In this document: in pieces, positions 44,312 through 52,281 of the stretch
Position numbering within the stretch: the first letter of the stretch is position 1
How the letters are laid out: the number at the start of each line of letters is the position of its first letter
Assembly: GCF_017743865.1 (NCBI RefSeq)
Contig: NZ_JAGHRJ010000001.1
Location: 744,001-808,000, forward strand
From: Labrenzia sp. R4_2
Lineage (GTDB): Bacteria > Pseudomonadota > Alphaproteobacteria > Rhizobiales > Stappiaceae
DNA length: 64,000 nt
Direction: 5' to 3'
Notes under the pieces: generated by a model
The model's database searches: none
What the model was told of the DNA's origin: nothing
Seen by the model: only the letters and a program-made list of their open reading frames with translations
Position numbers and translations under genes: made by a program

Positions 44312-45085
44312 TCATTCGATTGAGTCCGCAATCGTCTCGATCGACCGGGTGAATGCATGGTCCGGGTGCAGAGTGCGGATGAGGCCGGTGCTGCCGATCT
44401 GAATAAGGTCGGTTGAGAGCGGCAGGACCGCTGCAACAGGCGTCCGGTAATTTGAGAAGATCCGCTGGGACAGATCCTGGAAGTCGAAGGTTTCCAGGGC
44501 CTTGTTGACCACCAAAAACAACTGCGGCACTTCCAGCTTGCGGGCAAGCTCCAGTGTCACCGCGGTTCCCTGATAGTCCTGAATATCCGGACGCAAGATC
44601 AACAATAGCGTGTCGGAGATCGCTATGGACAGTAGAGTCTCTTCGTTCACGCCCGGATGGGTATCGATCAGAAGATAATCGAGATCCATGGTATCGCAGA
44701 ATTCCATGAACCCGCGATTGAGGGCTTCGACATCATACATCTCCTTCACGATCCGCGCGATGTCCCCGGTCTTGATCGAGGAGGGAATGAAGAAGACCTT
44801 GCCCGGCCCGGTGATCGACGGCTCGCCGTCCGGCCCTTTGACACCGTCTGTAATGTCCAGAACGGTGTCCTTGATGCCGCAATAGCCCCACAGGTAGTTG
44901 TTGAGCGTATGCGTCACCGTGTTCAGGTCGACATGAAAGAGCGTGTGAATGCCCGGTGACTGAATATCCGTGTCCACGATCCCGACCTTGTGGCCGCGCA
45001 GGGCAAGGCTCGCAGCGATGTTCGCTGTCACGTTCGATTTACCGGTGCCGCCGCGATAGGAGTGGGTGGAAATGATTTTGGTCAC
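44312..45085 (-). CDS. ParA/MinD-family ATPase
   Basis: 257 residues. It has the deviant Walker A of the family, YRGGTGKSNVTANIAASLALRG near residue 10 with both lysine-proximal features, VGIVDTDIQSPG as the A' motif, and DYLLIDTHPGVNEET as Walker B. Such ATPases position proteins, plasmids or organelles by dimerising on DNA or membrane. No ParB, MinC or flagellar gene is nearby. It sits at the end of the T6SS locus next to a coiled-coil protein, so spatial control of T6SS or of the partner protein is a reasonable inference. Confidence 0.85.
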   Translation of the reverse strand: MTKIISTHSYRGGTGKSNVTANIAASLALRGHKVGIVDTDIQSPGIHTLFHVDLNTVTHTLNNYLWGYCGIKDTVLDITDGVKGPDGEPSITGPGKVFFIPSSIKTGDIARIVKEMYDVEALNRGFMEFCDTMDLDYLLIDTHPGVNEETLLSIAISDTLLLILRPDIQDYQGTAVTLELARKLEVPQLFLVVNKALETFDFQDLSQRIFSNYRTPVAAVLPLSTDLIQIGSTGLIRTLHPDHAFTRSIETIADSIE

Positions 45086-45111
45086 AGGAATTCTTTCAGT
45101 CTAAAGAAGCC

Positions 45112-45537
45112 TCAAGGCTGCTTTTTATACTTTGATCTCATCGACTTTGCGCGGGCCTGAAGCGTGCGGAAGTAGTCGGTATCAGCGACTTTCTCCACCT
45201 CCATCTTGGCTTCTTCTTCGTCATAGGCGACTTCGAATTTGTCGAGGCGGACTTTCAGTTCCTGGTTCTCCTTCCGGAGCTGAGCTTCGGCGAGTTCCAG
45301 TTTACGCCGTGTTTCGGTCAAGTCCTCAATCAGCTGGCCGGAATGGAATTCCCGGGCCTCGACCTGCACCACCATGCTGGAAAACGTTTCGGCAAGCGCG
45401 CGGATGCTCTCAGGCACATGTTTATCTGTGATGATGTCAAAGAGGCCATCCACATCATCATAGCGGCCGTTCGCGATTGCTTCGCACGTCTTTGCGAGGC
45501 TTGCGATGGCAGGCTGCATGGCGTCCGGTGAGCTCAA
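45112..45537 (-). CDS. Coiled-coil protein paired with the ParA-like ATPase
   Basis: 141 residues, soluble, no recognised family. The N-terminal half is helical (AIASLAKTCEAIANGRYDDVDGLFDI), residues about 65-110 form a strong coiled coil (IEDLTETRRKLELAEAQLRKENQELKVRLDKFE, landmark), and the C-terminus is very basic (ARAKSMRSKYKKQP). It is upstream of the ParA-like gene on the same strand, 26 bases apart, so the two are probably one operon. It could be the ATPase's activator or cargo adaptor; activators of ParA proteins often carry a basic peptide. Confidence 0.65.
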   Translation of the reverse strand: MSSPDAMQPAIASLAKTCEAIANGRYDDVDGLFDIITDKHVPESIRALAETFSSMVVQVEAREFHSGQLIEDLTETRRKLELAEAQLRKENQELKVRLDKFEVAYDEEEAKMEVEKVADTDYFRTLQARAKSMRSKYKKQP

Positions 45538-45686
45538 AAAACCTCCTGAAGATCGGCGGGTGCTGGACCGTCGCCCTTGAATACACCAACAGACGGGGGA
45601 CCCAAAGGCAAAACTGTCTTTGTTTTCCCTGACCTTGACCGGTGAAGTTTAACCGGCGAAAGGTGAACGAACGATTGGAGACCCTA

Positions 45687-46313
45687 ATGATTCCGGTAGA
45701 CGTGCTTGGTGTATTTTTTGTTGCGGCCATTGCCTTGGGTCTGGCGCCGGGGCCCGACAATATTTTCGTTTTGACGCAGTCGGCCCTTTATGGACGGCTT
45801 GCCGGCCTTGTCGTGACGTTGGGGCTGTGCACGGGTCTCATCTTTCACAGCGCTGCCGTTGCATTGGGTGTTGCCGCGATCTTTCAGACCTCTGCTCTCG
45901 CCTTTTCGCTGCTCAAGTTCGCAGGGGCAGCCTATCTCGTTTATCTGGCAGTGCAGGCATTCAGGGCCGGTAGCAGCAAGATCAACGGGAACAGTGCTCC
46001 GGAAATATCTCTGCCAGCACTCTATGTGCGTGGCATCATCATGAACGTGACCAATCCCAAAGTCGCGATTTTCTTTCTCGCGTTTCTGCCGCAGTTTGCG
46101 GACCCCGCGCGCGGCTCTGTCCCGCTTCAGATCCTTATGTTCGGGGGGCTCTTTATCATTGCAACGATCCTCGTTTTTGGCGGTGTTGCACTCGGAGCCG
46201 GCTCTCTTGGAGGATATCTGAAACGTTCCCCATCGGCGCAGGTTTGGCTCAACCGGTTGGCAGGTGTTGTCTTCGTCGGTCTTGCCGTCCGTTTGGCAAT
46301 CGCGGAGCGCTGA
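45687..46313 (+). CDS. LysE/RhtB-family amino-acid exporter
   Basis: About 208 residues from the ATG at 45687 (TTGGAG upstream); the frame extends upstream but without a ribosome site. Six membrane helices are apparent, and the start VDVLGVFFVAAIALGLAPGPDNIFVL contains the conserved APGPD motif. NVTNPKVAIFFLAFLPQF is the typical central loop. Members export lysine, threonine, homoserine lactone or similar compounds; the substrate cannot be told. It is unrelated to the neighbouring T6SS genes and marks the right edge of that locus. Confidence 0.88.
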   Translation: MIPVDVLGVFFVAAIALGLAPGPDNIFVLTQSALYGRLAGLVVTLGLCTGLIFHSAAVALGVAAIFQTSALAFSLLKFAGAAYLVYLAVQAFRAGSSKINGNSAPEISLPALYVRGIIMNVTNPKVAIFFLAFLPQFADPARGSVPLQILMFGGLFIIATILVFGGVALGAGSLGGYLKRSPSAQVWLNRLAGVVFVGLAVRLAIAER

Positions 46314-46471
46314 GGCTGTGCCATTATTGTGCGGCTGGAGCTTGCGTGAGTTTATCAACATCAAGTTGTAGACTGCTCCGGATTTTTACACAGCATTAAC
46401 CATACTGCGCGCACAACTGTAGGGTGAAATCCGAAGGTGGCCTTCGGCAAATCCAAATGGCGTGTCAGCTC

Positions 46472-47269
46472 ATGAAGACCAGTGTAGTTACAATTCTTTC
46501 GGCCATTACGGCGGCCGGTTCTGCCATGGCCGCAGATCCTTTTCCATATGATCCAGGCATGTCAGGCGAGGTCTACACCGCATCAACGCTGCGCGGCTCC
46601 ATCGGGCTTCGTTATTGGTACAGCCAGGGCTCTTCTGACGTCAAAGGTGCTAATGCCCGGATTGAGAACGAGAATGTTACAGGGCACACGATCGAATTCA
46701 TGGGGCGTCTTGAAGATACGTCATCAGGATTTTTCACTAAAGGTTACGTCGGGCTTGGTAAAAACACAGATGGGTCTCAATCAACGCTCGGACTTGAGTC
46801 GAACGGATGGAATACGACAAATCTAGGGTATCTTACACTCGACGGTGGCTGGGAGTTCCGGCGGTTTTCCAACAACTCAGCCCGGATCAATGCCTTGGTC
46901 GGCTATCAGTATTTGAGCGACATTCATTCGGCATCTTACAACACAGTCGATGCTCGCGTTTCCAACAAGTTTCATGCATTTCGCGTCGGCGTCTCAGCTG
47001 ACGGCCAATTCAATGACCGCTTCGCTTGGGCATTGGAGGCGGCGGCTGTGCCCTGGGCGTACAACCAGGTCGAAGACAATGTTCGCAAAATCGAAAGCGA
47101 ATACACCTACGGGTTTGAAGCCGATGCCACTTTGAACGTCGCCGTGACCCAAAATTGGGACATAGGAGTTGGCGGCCGGTACTGGTGGCTGCATTCGGAT
47201 TATGAACTTGACCAGAGCCAGACCTATCAGCGTTATGGCCTGCTGATCGAGAGCAAATACAAGTTCTGA
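46472..47269 (+). CDS. Outer-membrane beta-barrel protein
   Basis: 265 residues from the ATG at 46472; an ATG at 46457 and a GTG at 46424 are in frame and possible. A signal peptide (MKTSVVTILSAITAAGSAMA) is followed by amphipathic strands such as GSIGLRYWYSQGSSDV, FFTKGYVGLGK, WEFRRFSNNSARINALVGYQYL and NWDIGVGGRYWWLHSDYE, ending in an aromatic residue (YKF) as expected for the Bam complex. It resembles the small OmpA/Omp25-like porin family of alphaproteobacteria in general form, but no specific function can be given. Confidence 0.75.
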   Translation: MKTSVVTILSAITAAGSAMAADPFPYDPGMSGEVYTASTLRGSIGLRYWYSQGSSDVKGANARIENENVTGHTIEFMGRLEDTSSGFFTKGYVGLGKNTDGSQSTLGLESNGWNTTNLGYLTLDGGWEFRRFSNNSARINALVGYQYLSDIHSASYNTVDARVSNKFHAFRVGVSADGQFNDRFAWALEAAAVPWAYNQVEDNVRKIESEYTYGFEADATLNVAVTQNWDIGVGGRYWWLHSDYELDQSQTYQRYGLLIESKYKF

Positions 47270-47304
47270 GCGGCAGGGCTCCGAGAGCCCGTCCGCAAAT
47301 GACA

Positions 47305-47337
47305 GCAATAAAACGCCGACCCATAAGGAGCGGCGTT
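47305..47337 (-). terminator. Terminator hairpin on the minus strand, downstream of metG
   Basis: Arms AACGCCG (47312-47318) and CGGCGTT (47331-47337); read on the minus strand the second is followed by TTTTATT. It is placed to stop transcripts coming from metG. The same ACGCCGACCCAT half is repeated in the hairpin at 47478. Confidence 0.5.
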
Positions 47338-47417
47338 AGAAAACTGACAAAGTCCGATTTGCCCTCCGGCGTTATGTTCGGACTTGTTCCGAACATCCAT
47401 AACACATTGAGAAATAT

Positions 47418-47445
47418 GGATCCTCGGCACAAGGCCGAGGATGAC
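47418..47445. repeat. REP-like palindromic element, single copy
   Basis: ATCCTCGGC and GCCGAGGAT flank a short ACAAG loop and are followed by GAC. It resembles the ATCCCGGC-type extragenic palindromes found between genes in alphaproteobacteria, and is related to the GTCCCGGC hairpins at 49271, 60892 and 63839. Confidence 0.55.
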
Positions 47446-47477
47446 AAATGAGAGGAGTGAGGTTTGTCAACAGGCAG

Positions 47478-47510
47478 ACGCCGACCCATTCGGATCGGCG
47501 TTTTCTGTTT
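47478..47510 (+). terminator. Rho-independent terminator, plus strand
   Basis: Arms ACGCCGA (47478-47484) and TCGGCGT (47495-47501) are followed by TTTTCTGTTT. It follows the outer-membrane barrel gene by about 200 bases and faces metG, so it separates the convergent units. Confidence 0.65.
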
Positions 47511-47523
47511 GGAAGTTTGAGCC

Positions 47524-49044
47524 TTACTGGACCCGGGGGAACAGGGCGTCGATCTCGCCGAGTTCTGTGCCACCTGCCAGCTTGTCCAGCTCCGGCGCCC
47601 AGGGCGTTGCAGCCTGTGGCGCATTGAGCATGCCAAGCGCTCGGGCGGCTGAACCCGGGATGACCTGGGTCAACGCCTCGAACAGGATGCGCTGGCAATC
47701 GAGCGTGACATAGAGAACGGTTGCGCAGCGTTCGCGGGTCTCTTCGTTCTTGAAGAGAGACCACGGAGCCTGTTGGTCGATATACTCGTTCATGGCCACA
47801 GCCGCATCGACGATTTGCTGGGTCGCTGCCGGAATATCCTGCAGATTGATCCAGCCGGAGAACGCCTTGCCAGCCTCGACAACGGTGTTGCGCAGCGCCT
47901 CATCTTTGGCCGTCAGAGCGCCCGGCATTGGCACCTTGCCGTCGAAATTCTTGTTTGAGAATTTCGCAACTCGGGACAAGAGGTTGCCGATCTTGTTGCC
48001 AAGTTCTGAGTTGTAAGCATGGGTGATCAGATCGACCGAGATCTGGCTGTCGCTGTCCGCGCGCATGTGCCGGGCAAGATACCAGCGCAGCGCATCGACG
48101 CCGAGCTTGTCCATCACCTCGATCGGATCAACCACGTTGCCGATGGATTTCGACATCTTGACGCCGCCGGCGCCCACCCAGTGACTGTGCACCGAGAGCT
48201 TCTTCGGCAACGGCAGATCAGCTGCCATCAGCATCAAGGGCCAGTAGACGCCATGCGGCTTCAGGATGTCCTTGCCGATCATGTGCTCGCATTCCGCCCA
48301 CCAGGCCTGGTAGCCGTCTTCCGGCCAGCCGATGTTGGTCAGGTAGTTCGCAAGCGCGTCGAACCAGACATACGTAACGAAATCCGGATCGAACGGCAGA
48401 TCCACGCCGAGCGTGACGCGGGTTTTCGGCCGGGAGATACACAGATCCTCCAGCGGCTCGGCCAGCATCTTCTTCAGCTCGTTCTTGAACGGCTCCGGCT
48501 GAACGAAATCCGGGTTCTCGTCGATGTGCTTCAGGAGCTTTTCGCGGAACGGTTCCATTTTCAGGAAGTAGTTGGTTTCGTCCGTCTGCTCGACCTTCAT
48601 GGTCGGGTGCAGCGGACACTGGCCGTCCTCGGTGAGATCGCTTTCCTTCTTGAACTCCTCGCAGCCCTTGCAGTAGATGCCGGTGTACTGCTTCTTGACG
48701 ATAAGGCCCTTGTCGAAGATGCGCTGCTCCATCTCCGCGACAGCCGTCTTGTGGCCCTCACGGCTCGTGCGTACGAAATAGTCGAACTCAACGCCGAGCT
48801 GCTCAAACACATCGCGGAATTCCTTGCAGCGCATGTCGAGATAGTCGGTCACAGGCATGCCGAGATCCTCGGCCGCTTCCTGGTTCTTCTGGCCGTGTTC
48901 GTCGACGCCGGTGGACAGCATCATCTCATACCCCAGCGCCTGACGGTTCCGCTTCAGGATGTCGGCCATGATCGAGGTGAAGGCGTGACCGATGTGCGGG
49001 GATCCGTTGACGTAGTAGATCGGAGTAGTGATGTAGCTTTTCAT
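47524..49044 (-). CDS. metG: Methionyl-tRNA synthetase
   Basis: About 506 residues from the ATG at 49044; an ATG at 49050 is in frame. The class I signature HIGH appears in GSPHIGHAFTS, and the KMSKS loop as VKMSKSIGNVVDP. Zinc-finger cysteines lie in YCKGCEEF and GQCPLH. It charges tRNA-Met for initiation and elongation. The C-terminal dimerisation domain of longer enzymes is missing, as is common in alphaproteobacteria. It is a housekeeping gene and so marks a stable chromosomal location. Confidence 0.96.
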   Translation of the reverse strand: MKSYITTPIYYVNGSPHIGHAFTSIMADILKRNRQALGYEMMLSTGVDEHGQKNQEAAEDLGMPVTDYLDMRCKEFRDVFEQLGVEFDYFVRTSREGHKTAVAEMEQRIFDKGLIVKKQYTGIYCKGCEEFKKESDLTEDGQCPLHPTMKVEQTDETNYFLKMEPFREKLLKHIDENPDFVQPEPFKNELKKMLAEPLEDLCISRPKTRVTLGVDLPFDPDFVTYVWFDALANYLTNIGWPEDGYQAWWAECEHMIGKDILKPHGVYWPLMLMAADLPLPKKLSVHSHWVGAGGVKMSKSIGNVVDPIEVMDKLGVDALRWYLARHMRADSDSQISVDLITHAYNSELGNKIGNLLSRVAKFSNKNFDGKVPMPGALTAKDEALRNTVVEAGKAFSGWINLQDIPAATQQIVDAAVAMNEYIDQQAPWSLFKNEETRERCATVLYVTLDCQRILFEALTQVIPGSAARALGMLNAPQAATPWAPELDKLAGGTELGEIDALFPRVQ

Positions 49045-49050
49045 CAACAT

Positions 49051-49405
49051 GCTTTCGAAATTTCGAGGCAGGAGCCGGTGTGCCTTTTCGTTCAAGGACC
49101 GGCCAGAAAATCCGCCGTGAAGAGGTGCGAGCTATATTTCACACTCGCGCCCCCAAGAAAAGCCCCGGCGGGGCAAAAGCGGATGGGTGGTTGCCCAGTA
49201 ATGGGTGGTTGCCTGGGATATAGGGATTTGAGGCGGGCGAAGCTAGGGGGTGAGCACCGAGCGCTAGGCTGTCCCAGCCTTGCGCCGGGACCAACGCCCT
49301 TTTTGATGTGCATGACCCCGGCTCAAGGCCGGGGAAGCGGATTTCGTTAGCACTCTGCAAGGTGGCCGGAGGCCGACAGCTCACATTCAGGCCCGTGCTG
49401 AAAGA
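49051..49405. repeat. Repeat-rich intergenic region between YeiH and metG
   Basis: 355 non-coding bases. A 13-base direct repeat ATGGGTGGTTGCC occurs at 49183-49195 and 49201-49213. Two REP-like hairpins follow: an imperfect one at 49271-49291 (GTCCC and GGGAC ends) and a perfect one at 49316-49334 (CCCCGG and CCGGGG around CTCAAGG). The region also contains promoter space for metG. No open frame looks coding; the long plus-strand frames here are the antisense of metG. Confidence 0.6.
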
Positions 49406-50401
49406 TCACCCGATCAACCAGATCCCGCCGAGCACGAACAGGGCCAGGAACACCGTCTGCGTGACCACCATCCAGATCGCCGGGCCGCCGACTTCCAGGA
49501 GTTTCGGGATCGAGGTTTTCATGCCGACAGCGGCGATCGCCGCGAGCAGCGCCCAGCGGGAAACCTGGCTTGCCCCATCCTTCACGATCTCCGGGATCAG
49601 TCCGAAGGAATTGAAGGTTGCAAGGATCAGGAAAGCGACGACAAAAAGCGGCATCAGAGGCGGCCGGGCAGCACCGGGTTCTGTGCCCTTTCGCAAGATA
49701 AGCGCTGCGATCAACACGATGGGGGCCAGCAGGGTGACCCGGATCAGCTTCACCAGCGTCGAGAGATCACCGGTTTCTTCCGAAACGGAGAAGCCAGCGC
49801 CGACCACTTGTGCAACATCGTGAATGGTGCCGCCCAGGAAAACACCGGTTGCATCCCGATCGAGCCCGAGTGAGGCGGTCAGGATCGGATAGAAGATCAT
49901 GGCGAGTGTAGAGAGCACGGTCACCGTGATGACAGTAAACGCAAGGTCCCGTTCTGCATGCTCACGTTTTGGCAAAATCGAACCGATGGCCATCGCAGCC
50001 GATGCTCCGCAAATTGCAACCGCACCGCCAGACAGGAACGAAAACAAGCGGTCCTTGCCAAAGAGGTTCCCGATCAACAGCGAAAAGCCGATGGTCGCCA
50101 GGACCCCCGCAACAACGAGAGCCAGAAACGGCAGTCCAAGCGCCTGAACCATATCAACACTGATCCGAACACCCAGCAAGGCAACCCCAATCCGCAACAG
50201 CGTGCGCGCAGAAAAGGCGATGCCGTCTGCAGTGCGTTTTTCCTCCGAGAGAAAGTTCAGCGGCATTCCAAGAAGGATCGCCATCAGCATCGCGGGCGCA
50301 CCATAGTGCTCGTTCAAAAACTGCGCCGAGATCGCGACCAGGCCGGCAATCGCTATTCCCGGGAACAATTCGTGAGCCCGGTGTTTGATCTTGTCGATCA
50401 T
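49406..50401 (-). CDS. YeiH-family putative sulfate/anion exporter membrane protein
   Basis: 331 residues with about ten membrane helices. The start LFPGIAIAGLVAISAQFLNEHYGAPAMLMAILLGMPLNFL and the GVALLGVRISVDMVQALG and GGAVAICGASAAMAIGSIL segments (landmarks) are diagnostic of the UPF0324/YeiH family, often annotated as a sulfate exporter. That assignment rests on a few members. If the downstream locus does desulfonate sugars, a sulfite or sulfate exporter would be useful, but the genes are not in one operon. Confidence 0.8.
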   Translation of the reverse strand: MIDKIKHRAHELFPGIAIAGLVAISAQFLNEHYGAPAMLMAILLGMPLNFLSEEKRTADGIAFSARTLLRIGVALLGVRISVDMVQALGLPFLALVVAGVLATIGFSLLIGNLFGKDRLFSFLSGGAVAICGASAAMAIGSILPKREHAERDLAFTVITVTVLSTLAMIFYPILTASLGLDRDATGVFLGGTIHDVAQVVGAGFSVSEETGDLSTLVKLIRVTLLAPIVLIAALILRKGTEPGAARPPLMPLFVVAFLILATFNSFGLIPEIVKDGASQVSRWALLAAIAAVGMKTSIPKLLEVGGPAIWMVVTQTVFLALFVLGGIWLIG

Positions 50402-50416
50402 TTTTCGTCCTTGTTC

Positions 50417-51715
50417 TTATTTGTCGATCGGAAGACCGCTTGGAACGGAAGTTGGAATGCCGAAGGGCGGAAAAGTCACGGAATCTGCGCCTGTAAGCGC
50501 TTTCATAAAGCCTACTATAGCATCAATTTCACTGTCAGAAAGGTCAATGGTCTCAACGTCGCGAAAAAGACTTTGGCGGGCCATTTCTCGGCTGTCCGAC
50601 CAAACCACAAAATCAATGGCTTCCAACCAGGGAGCTGAGGGAAGGGCGGCAAGTTTTGGGTCCCATTTCGCCAGCATGCCGTCCGGATCAAGATGATGGC
50701 GTATGATCCCCTCCAGTGTTGGATAGGCGCCATTGTGCCCGTAAGGCGCTGTGAGCTCGACATTGCGCAGCATCGGCGTGCGGAACCGGTATGCGTCCTC
50801 CAGGACGTCGCTTTCGGCCATACGTCCCGTGTCCCGTACCATCGGGTCAAACCGGCGGGTCCTACCCGGTCCAAAAGGCGGTAGCCCGAGCGCGTGGAAC
50901 TTCTGGTCACTCAAAAGACTTCCGGAATGACAGCTTGAACAACCGGCTTTTCCGTAAAAAAGATCGAGACCCTGTATTTGTTTCGCCGAGAGCGCCTCTG
51001 TGTCTCCGGCCAGATAGCGGTCAAAAGGACTGTCGAAGCTCTGCCATTCGATGGCCTGAAAGGCGGCAAGAGAGTTGGCAATCTCAACGATCGTGACGTC
51101 TTCGGCTGACTCAATATGGTCGAAAGCTTCGATAAACATTTGACCATATTCAGGAATTACGCGCACTCGTTTGGCAAGGATCGGCCAAGCCGCATCGATC
51201 CGGTCATGAACCGCGCCGGCGATCTCGTTCTCTTTCGGATTACCGGACATCTCGAATTGCGCCACAAGGGGAAACACAGCCTGGGCCGCGAGCAGCGAGT
51301 TGAAGCCTTCCGGCAGCCACTCTTCCGCGGGTGAGTTGAAGCCGTTCTCATAGGTGTCGGCGATGGAAATACGGCCGTCATGAAACAGGGTGTGAAGGTC
51401 TTTTGCGCCCAAATTCCAAAGGCCTGGCGCATTGCGCGGAATCCGTTTCTTAATCCGGTTGTCACCAGTACCAGCCATTCGGCCCGAACCGAGGCCTTTG
51501 CCGCCCTCGCCAATGCCGAGTGACAGGCCGTCGCCTGTTCCAAACTCTGGATGATGGCAGGTTGCGCAGGCAATATTCCTGTTGCCGGACAGGATCTTGT
51601 CGTAAAAGAGAAGCTGACCAAGCGCGGCCTGTTTGCGATCAAATTCGAGAAAGTCGGATCGGGTCAGAGGTGCTGGCAATTCAGCCGCGCCAGCTGGCAA
51701 TATGCAGGCGGACAA
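50417..51715 (-). CDS. MauG-like di-haem cytochrome c peroxidase
   Basis: About 432 residues. Two haem-binding motifs are visible, CATCH in NIACATCHHPEFGTG and CSSCH in AGCSSCHSG, with GLWNLGAKDLHTLFHDGR and PYGHNGAYPTLEGIIRHH as further family landmarks. Such periplasmic enzymes reduce peroxide or oxidise protein or small substrates. A hydrophobic SLLSACILPAGAA stretch looks like part of a signal peptide. No ATG or GTG with a ribosome site precedes it: a TTG at 51715 is used here, and the ATG at 51808 (overlapping the divergent Sel1 gene) would give a fuller signal peptide. The gene is followed by yeiH after 15 bases. Confidence 0.8.
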   Translation of the reverse strand: MSACILPAGAAELPAPLTRSDFLEFDRKQAALGQLLFYDKILSGNRNIACATCHHPEFGTGDGLSLGIGEGGKGLGSGRMAGTGDNRIKKRIPRNAPGLWNLGAKDLHTLFHDGRISIADTYENGFNSPAEEWLPEGFNSLLAAQAVFPLVAQFEMSGNPKENEIAGAVHDRIDAAWPILAKRVRVIPEYGQMFIEAFDHIESAEDVTIVEIANSLAAFQAIEWQSFDSPFDRYLAGDTEALSAKQIQGLDLFYGKAGCSSCHSGSLLSDQKFHALGLPPFGPGRTRRFDPMVRDTGRMAESDVLEDAYRFRTPMLRNVELTAPYGHNGAYPTLEGIIRHHLDPDGMLAKWDPKLAALPSAPWLEAIDFVVWSDSREMARQSLFRDVETIDLSDSEIDAIVGFMKALTGADSVTFPPFGIPTSVPSGLPIDK

Positions 51716-51736
51716 AAGCGAAGGAACGAGGAAAAC

Positions 51737-52231
51737 ATGACGCCACTTCGATCTGCGGTCGCCGCACTTTGCATCCTTGTCAGCGCGGCAATGACCAGCC
51801 CCGCGCATGCGGAGATCGAAGAAGCGCGTGATCTGATGGAATCCGGGAAATTCGAAGAAGCCAAGGATGCGCTTTGGCCAGCGGCCCGGTCCGGCAACGC
51901 TGACGCCGAAGAGCTGATCGGTGTCATGTATGCCATGGGCCTTGGCGTTGAGCGGGACGATCAAAGGGCGTTTGAATGGTACCTCAGAAGCGCCATGAAG
52001 GGGCATCCCGGCGCCCAGTCCGGTGTCGGCTGGTACTACGAGATCGGCCGGGGCATGCCAGCGCCCGATCTTGTGCGCGCTTACATGTGGTACACACTGT
52101 CTGCCATAGGCGGGGATCCGGACGCGGCGATTTCGCTTGAAGAGGTGGTCAAAAGGATGACCGCGGAAGAGATCGAAAAAGCGCATATTCTTGTCGCCGA
52201 CTACAAGGTCTGGATGTACCCGTTCCGTTGA
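51737..52231 (+). CDS. Secreted Sel1-repeat protein
   Basis: 164 residues with GAGGAAAAC ahead of the ATG. A signal peptide (about 1-25, ending in PAHA) is followed by two Sel1-like helical repeats (ADAEELIGVMYAMGLGVERDDQRAFEWYL and GAQSGVGWYYEIGRGMPAPDLVRAYMWYTLSA, landmarks). Sel1 proteins are usually scaffold or adaptor proteins in the periplasm. Its start region overlaps the upstream part of the divergent MauG-like gene. Confidence 0.8.
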   Translation: MTPLRSAVAALCILVSAAMTSPAHAEIEEARDLMESGKFEEAKDALWPAARSGNADAEELIGVMYAMGLGVERDDQRAFEWYLRSAMKGHPGAQSGVGWYYEIGRGMPAPDLVRAYMWYTLSAIGGDPDAAISLEEVVKRMTAEEIEKAHILVADYKVWMYPFR

Positions 52232-52281
52232 CCGCAGCTGGCGGCTTGTGAGAACGGATGTCCACCTCGTGCTCAACAGTT

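Noticed and set aside
49183..49213. Direct repeat ATGGGTGGTTGCC as a CRISPR or attachment site
   Set aside because: Only two copies 18 bases apart, no cas gene and no integrase nearby.
48019..49350. 443-residue plus-strand open frame
   Set aside because: It runs antisense through metG; its Arg/His/Leu/Val-rich composition is typical of the reverse of a coding frame.
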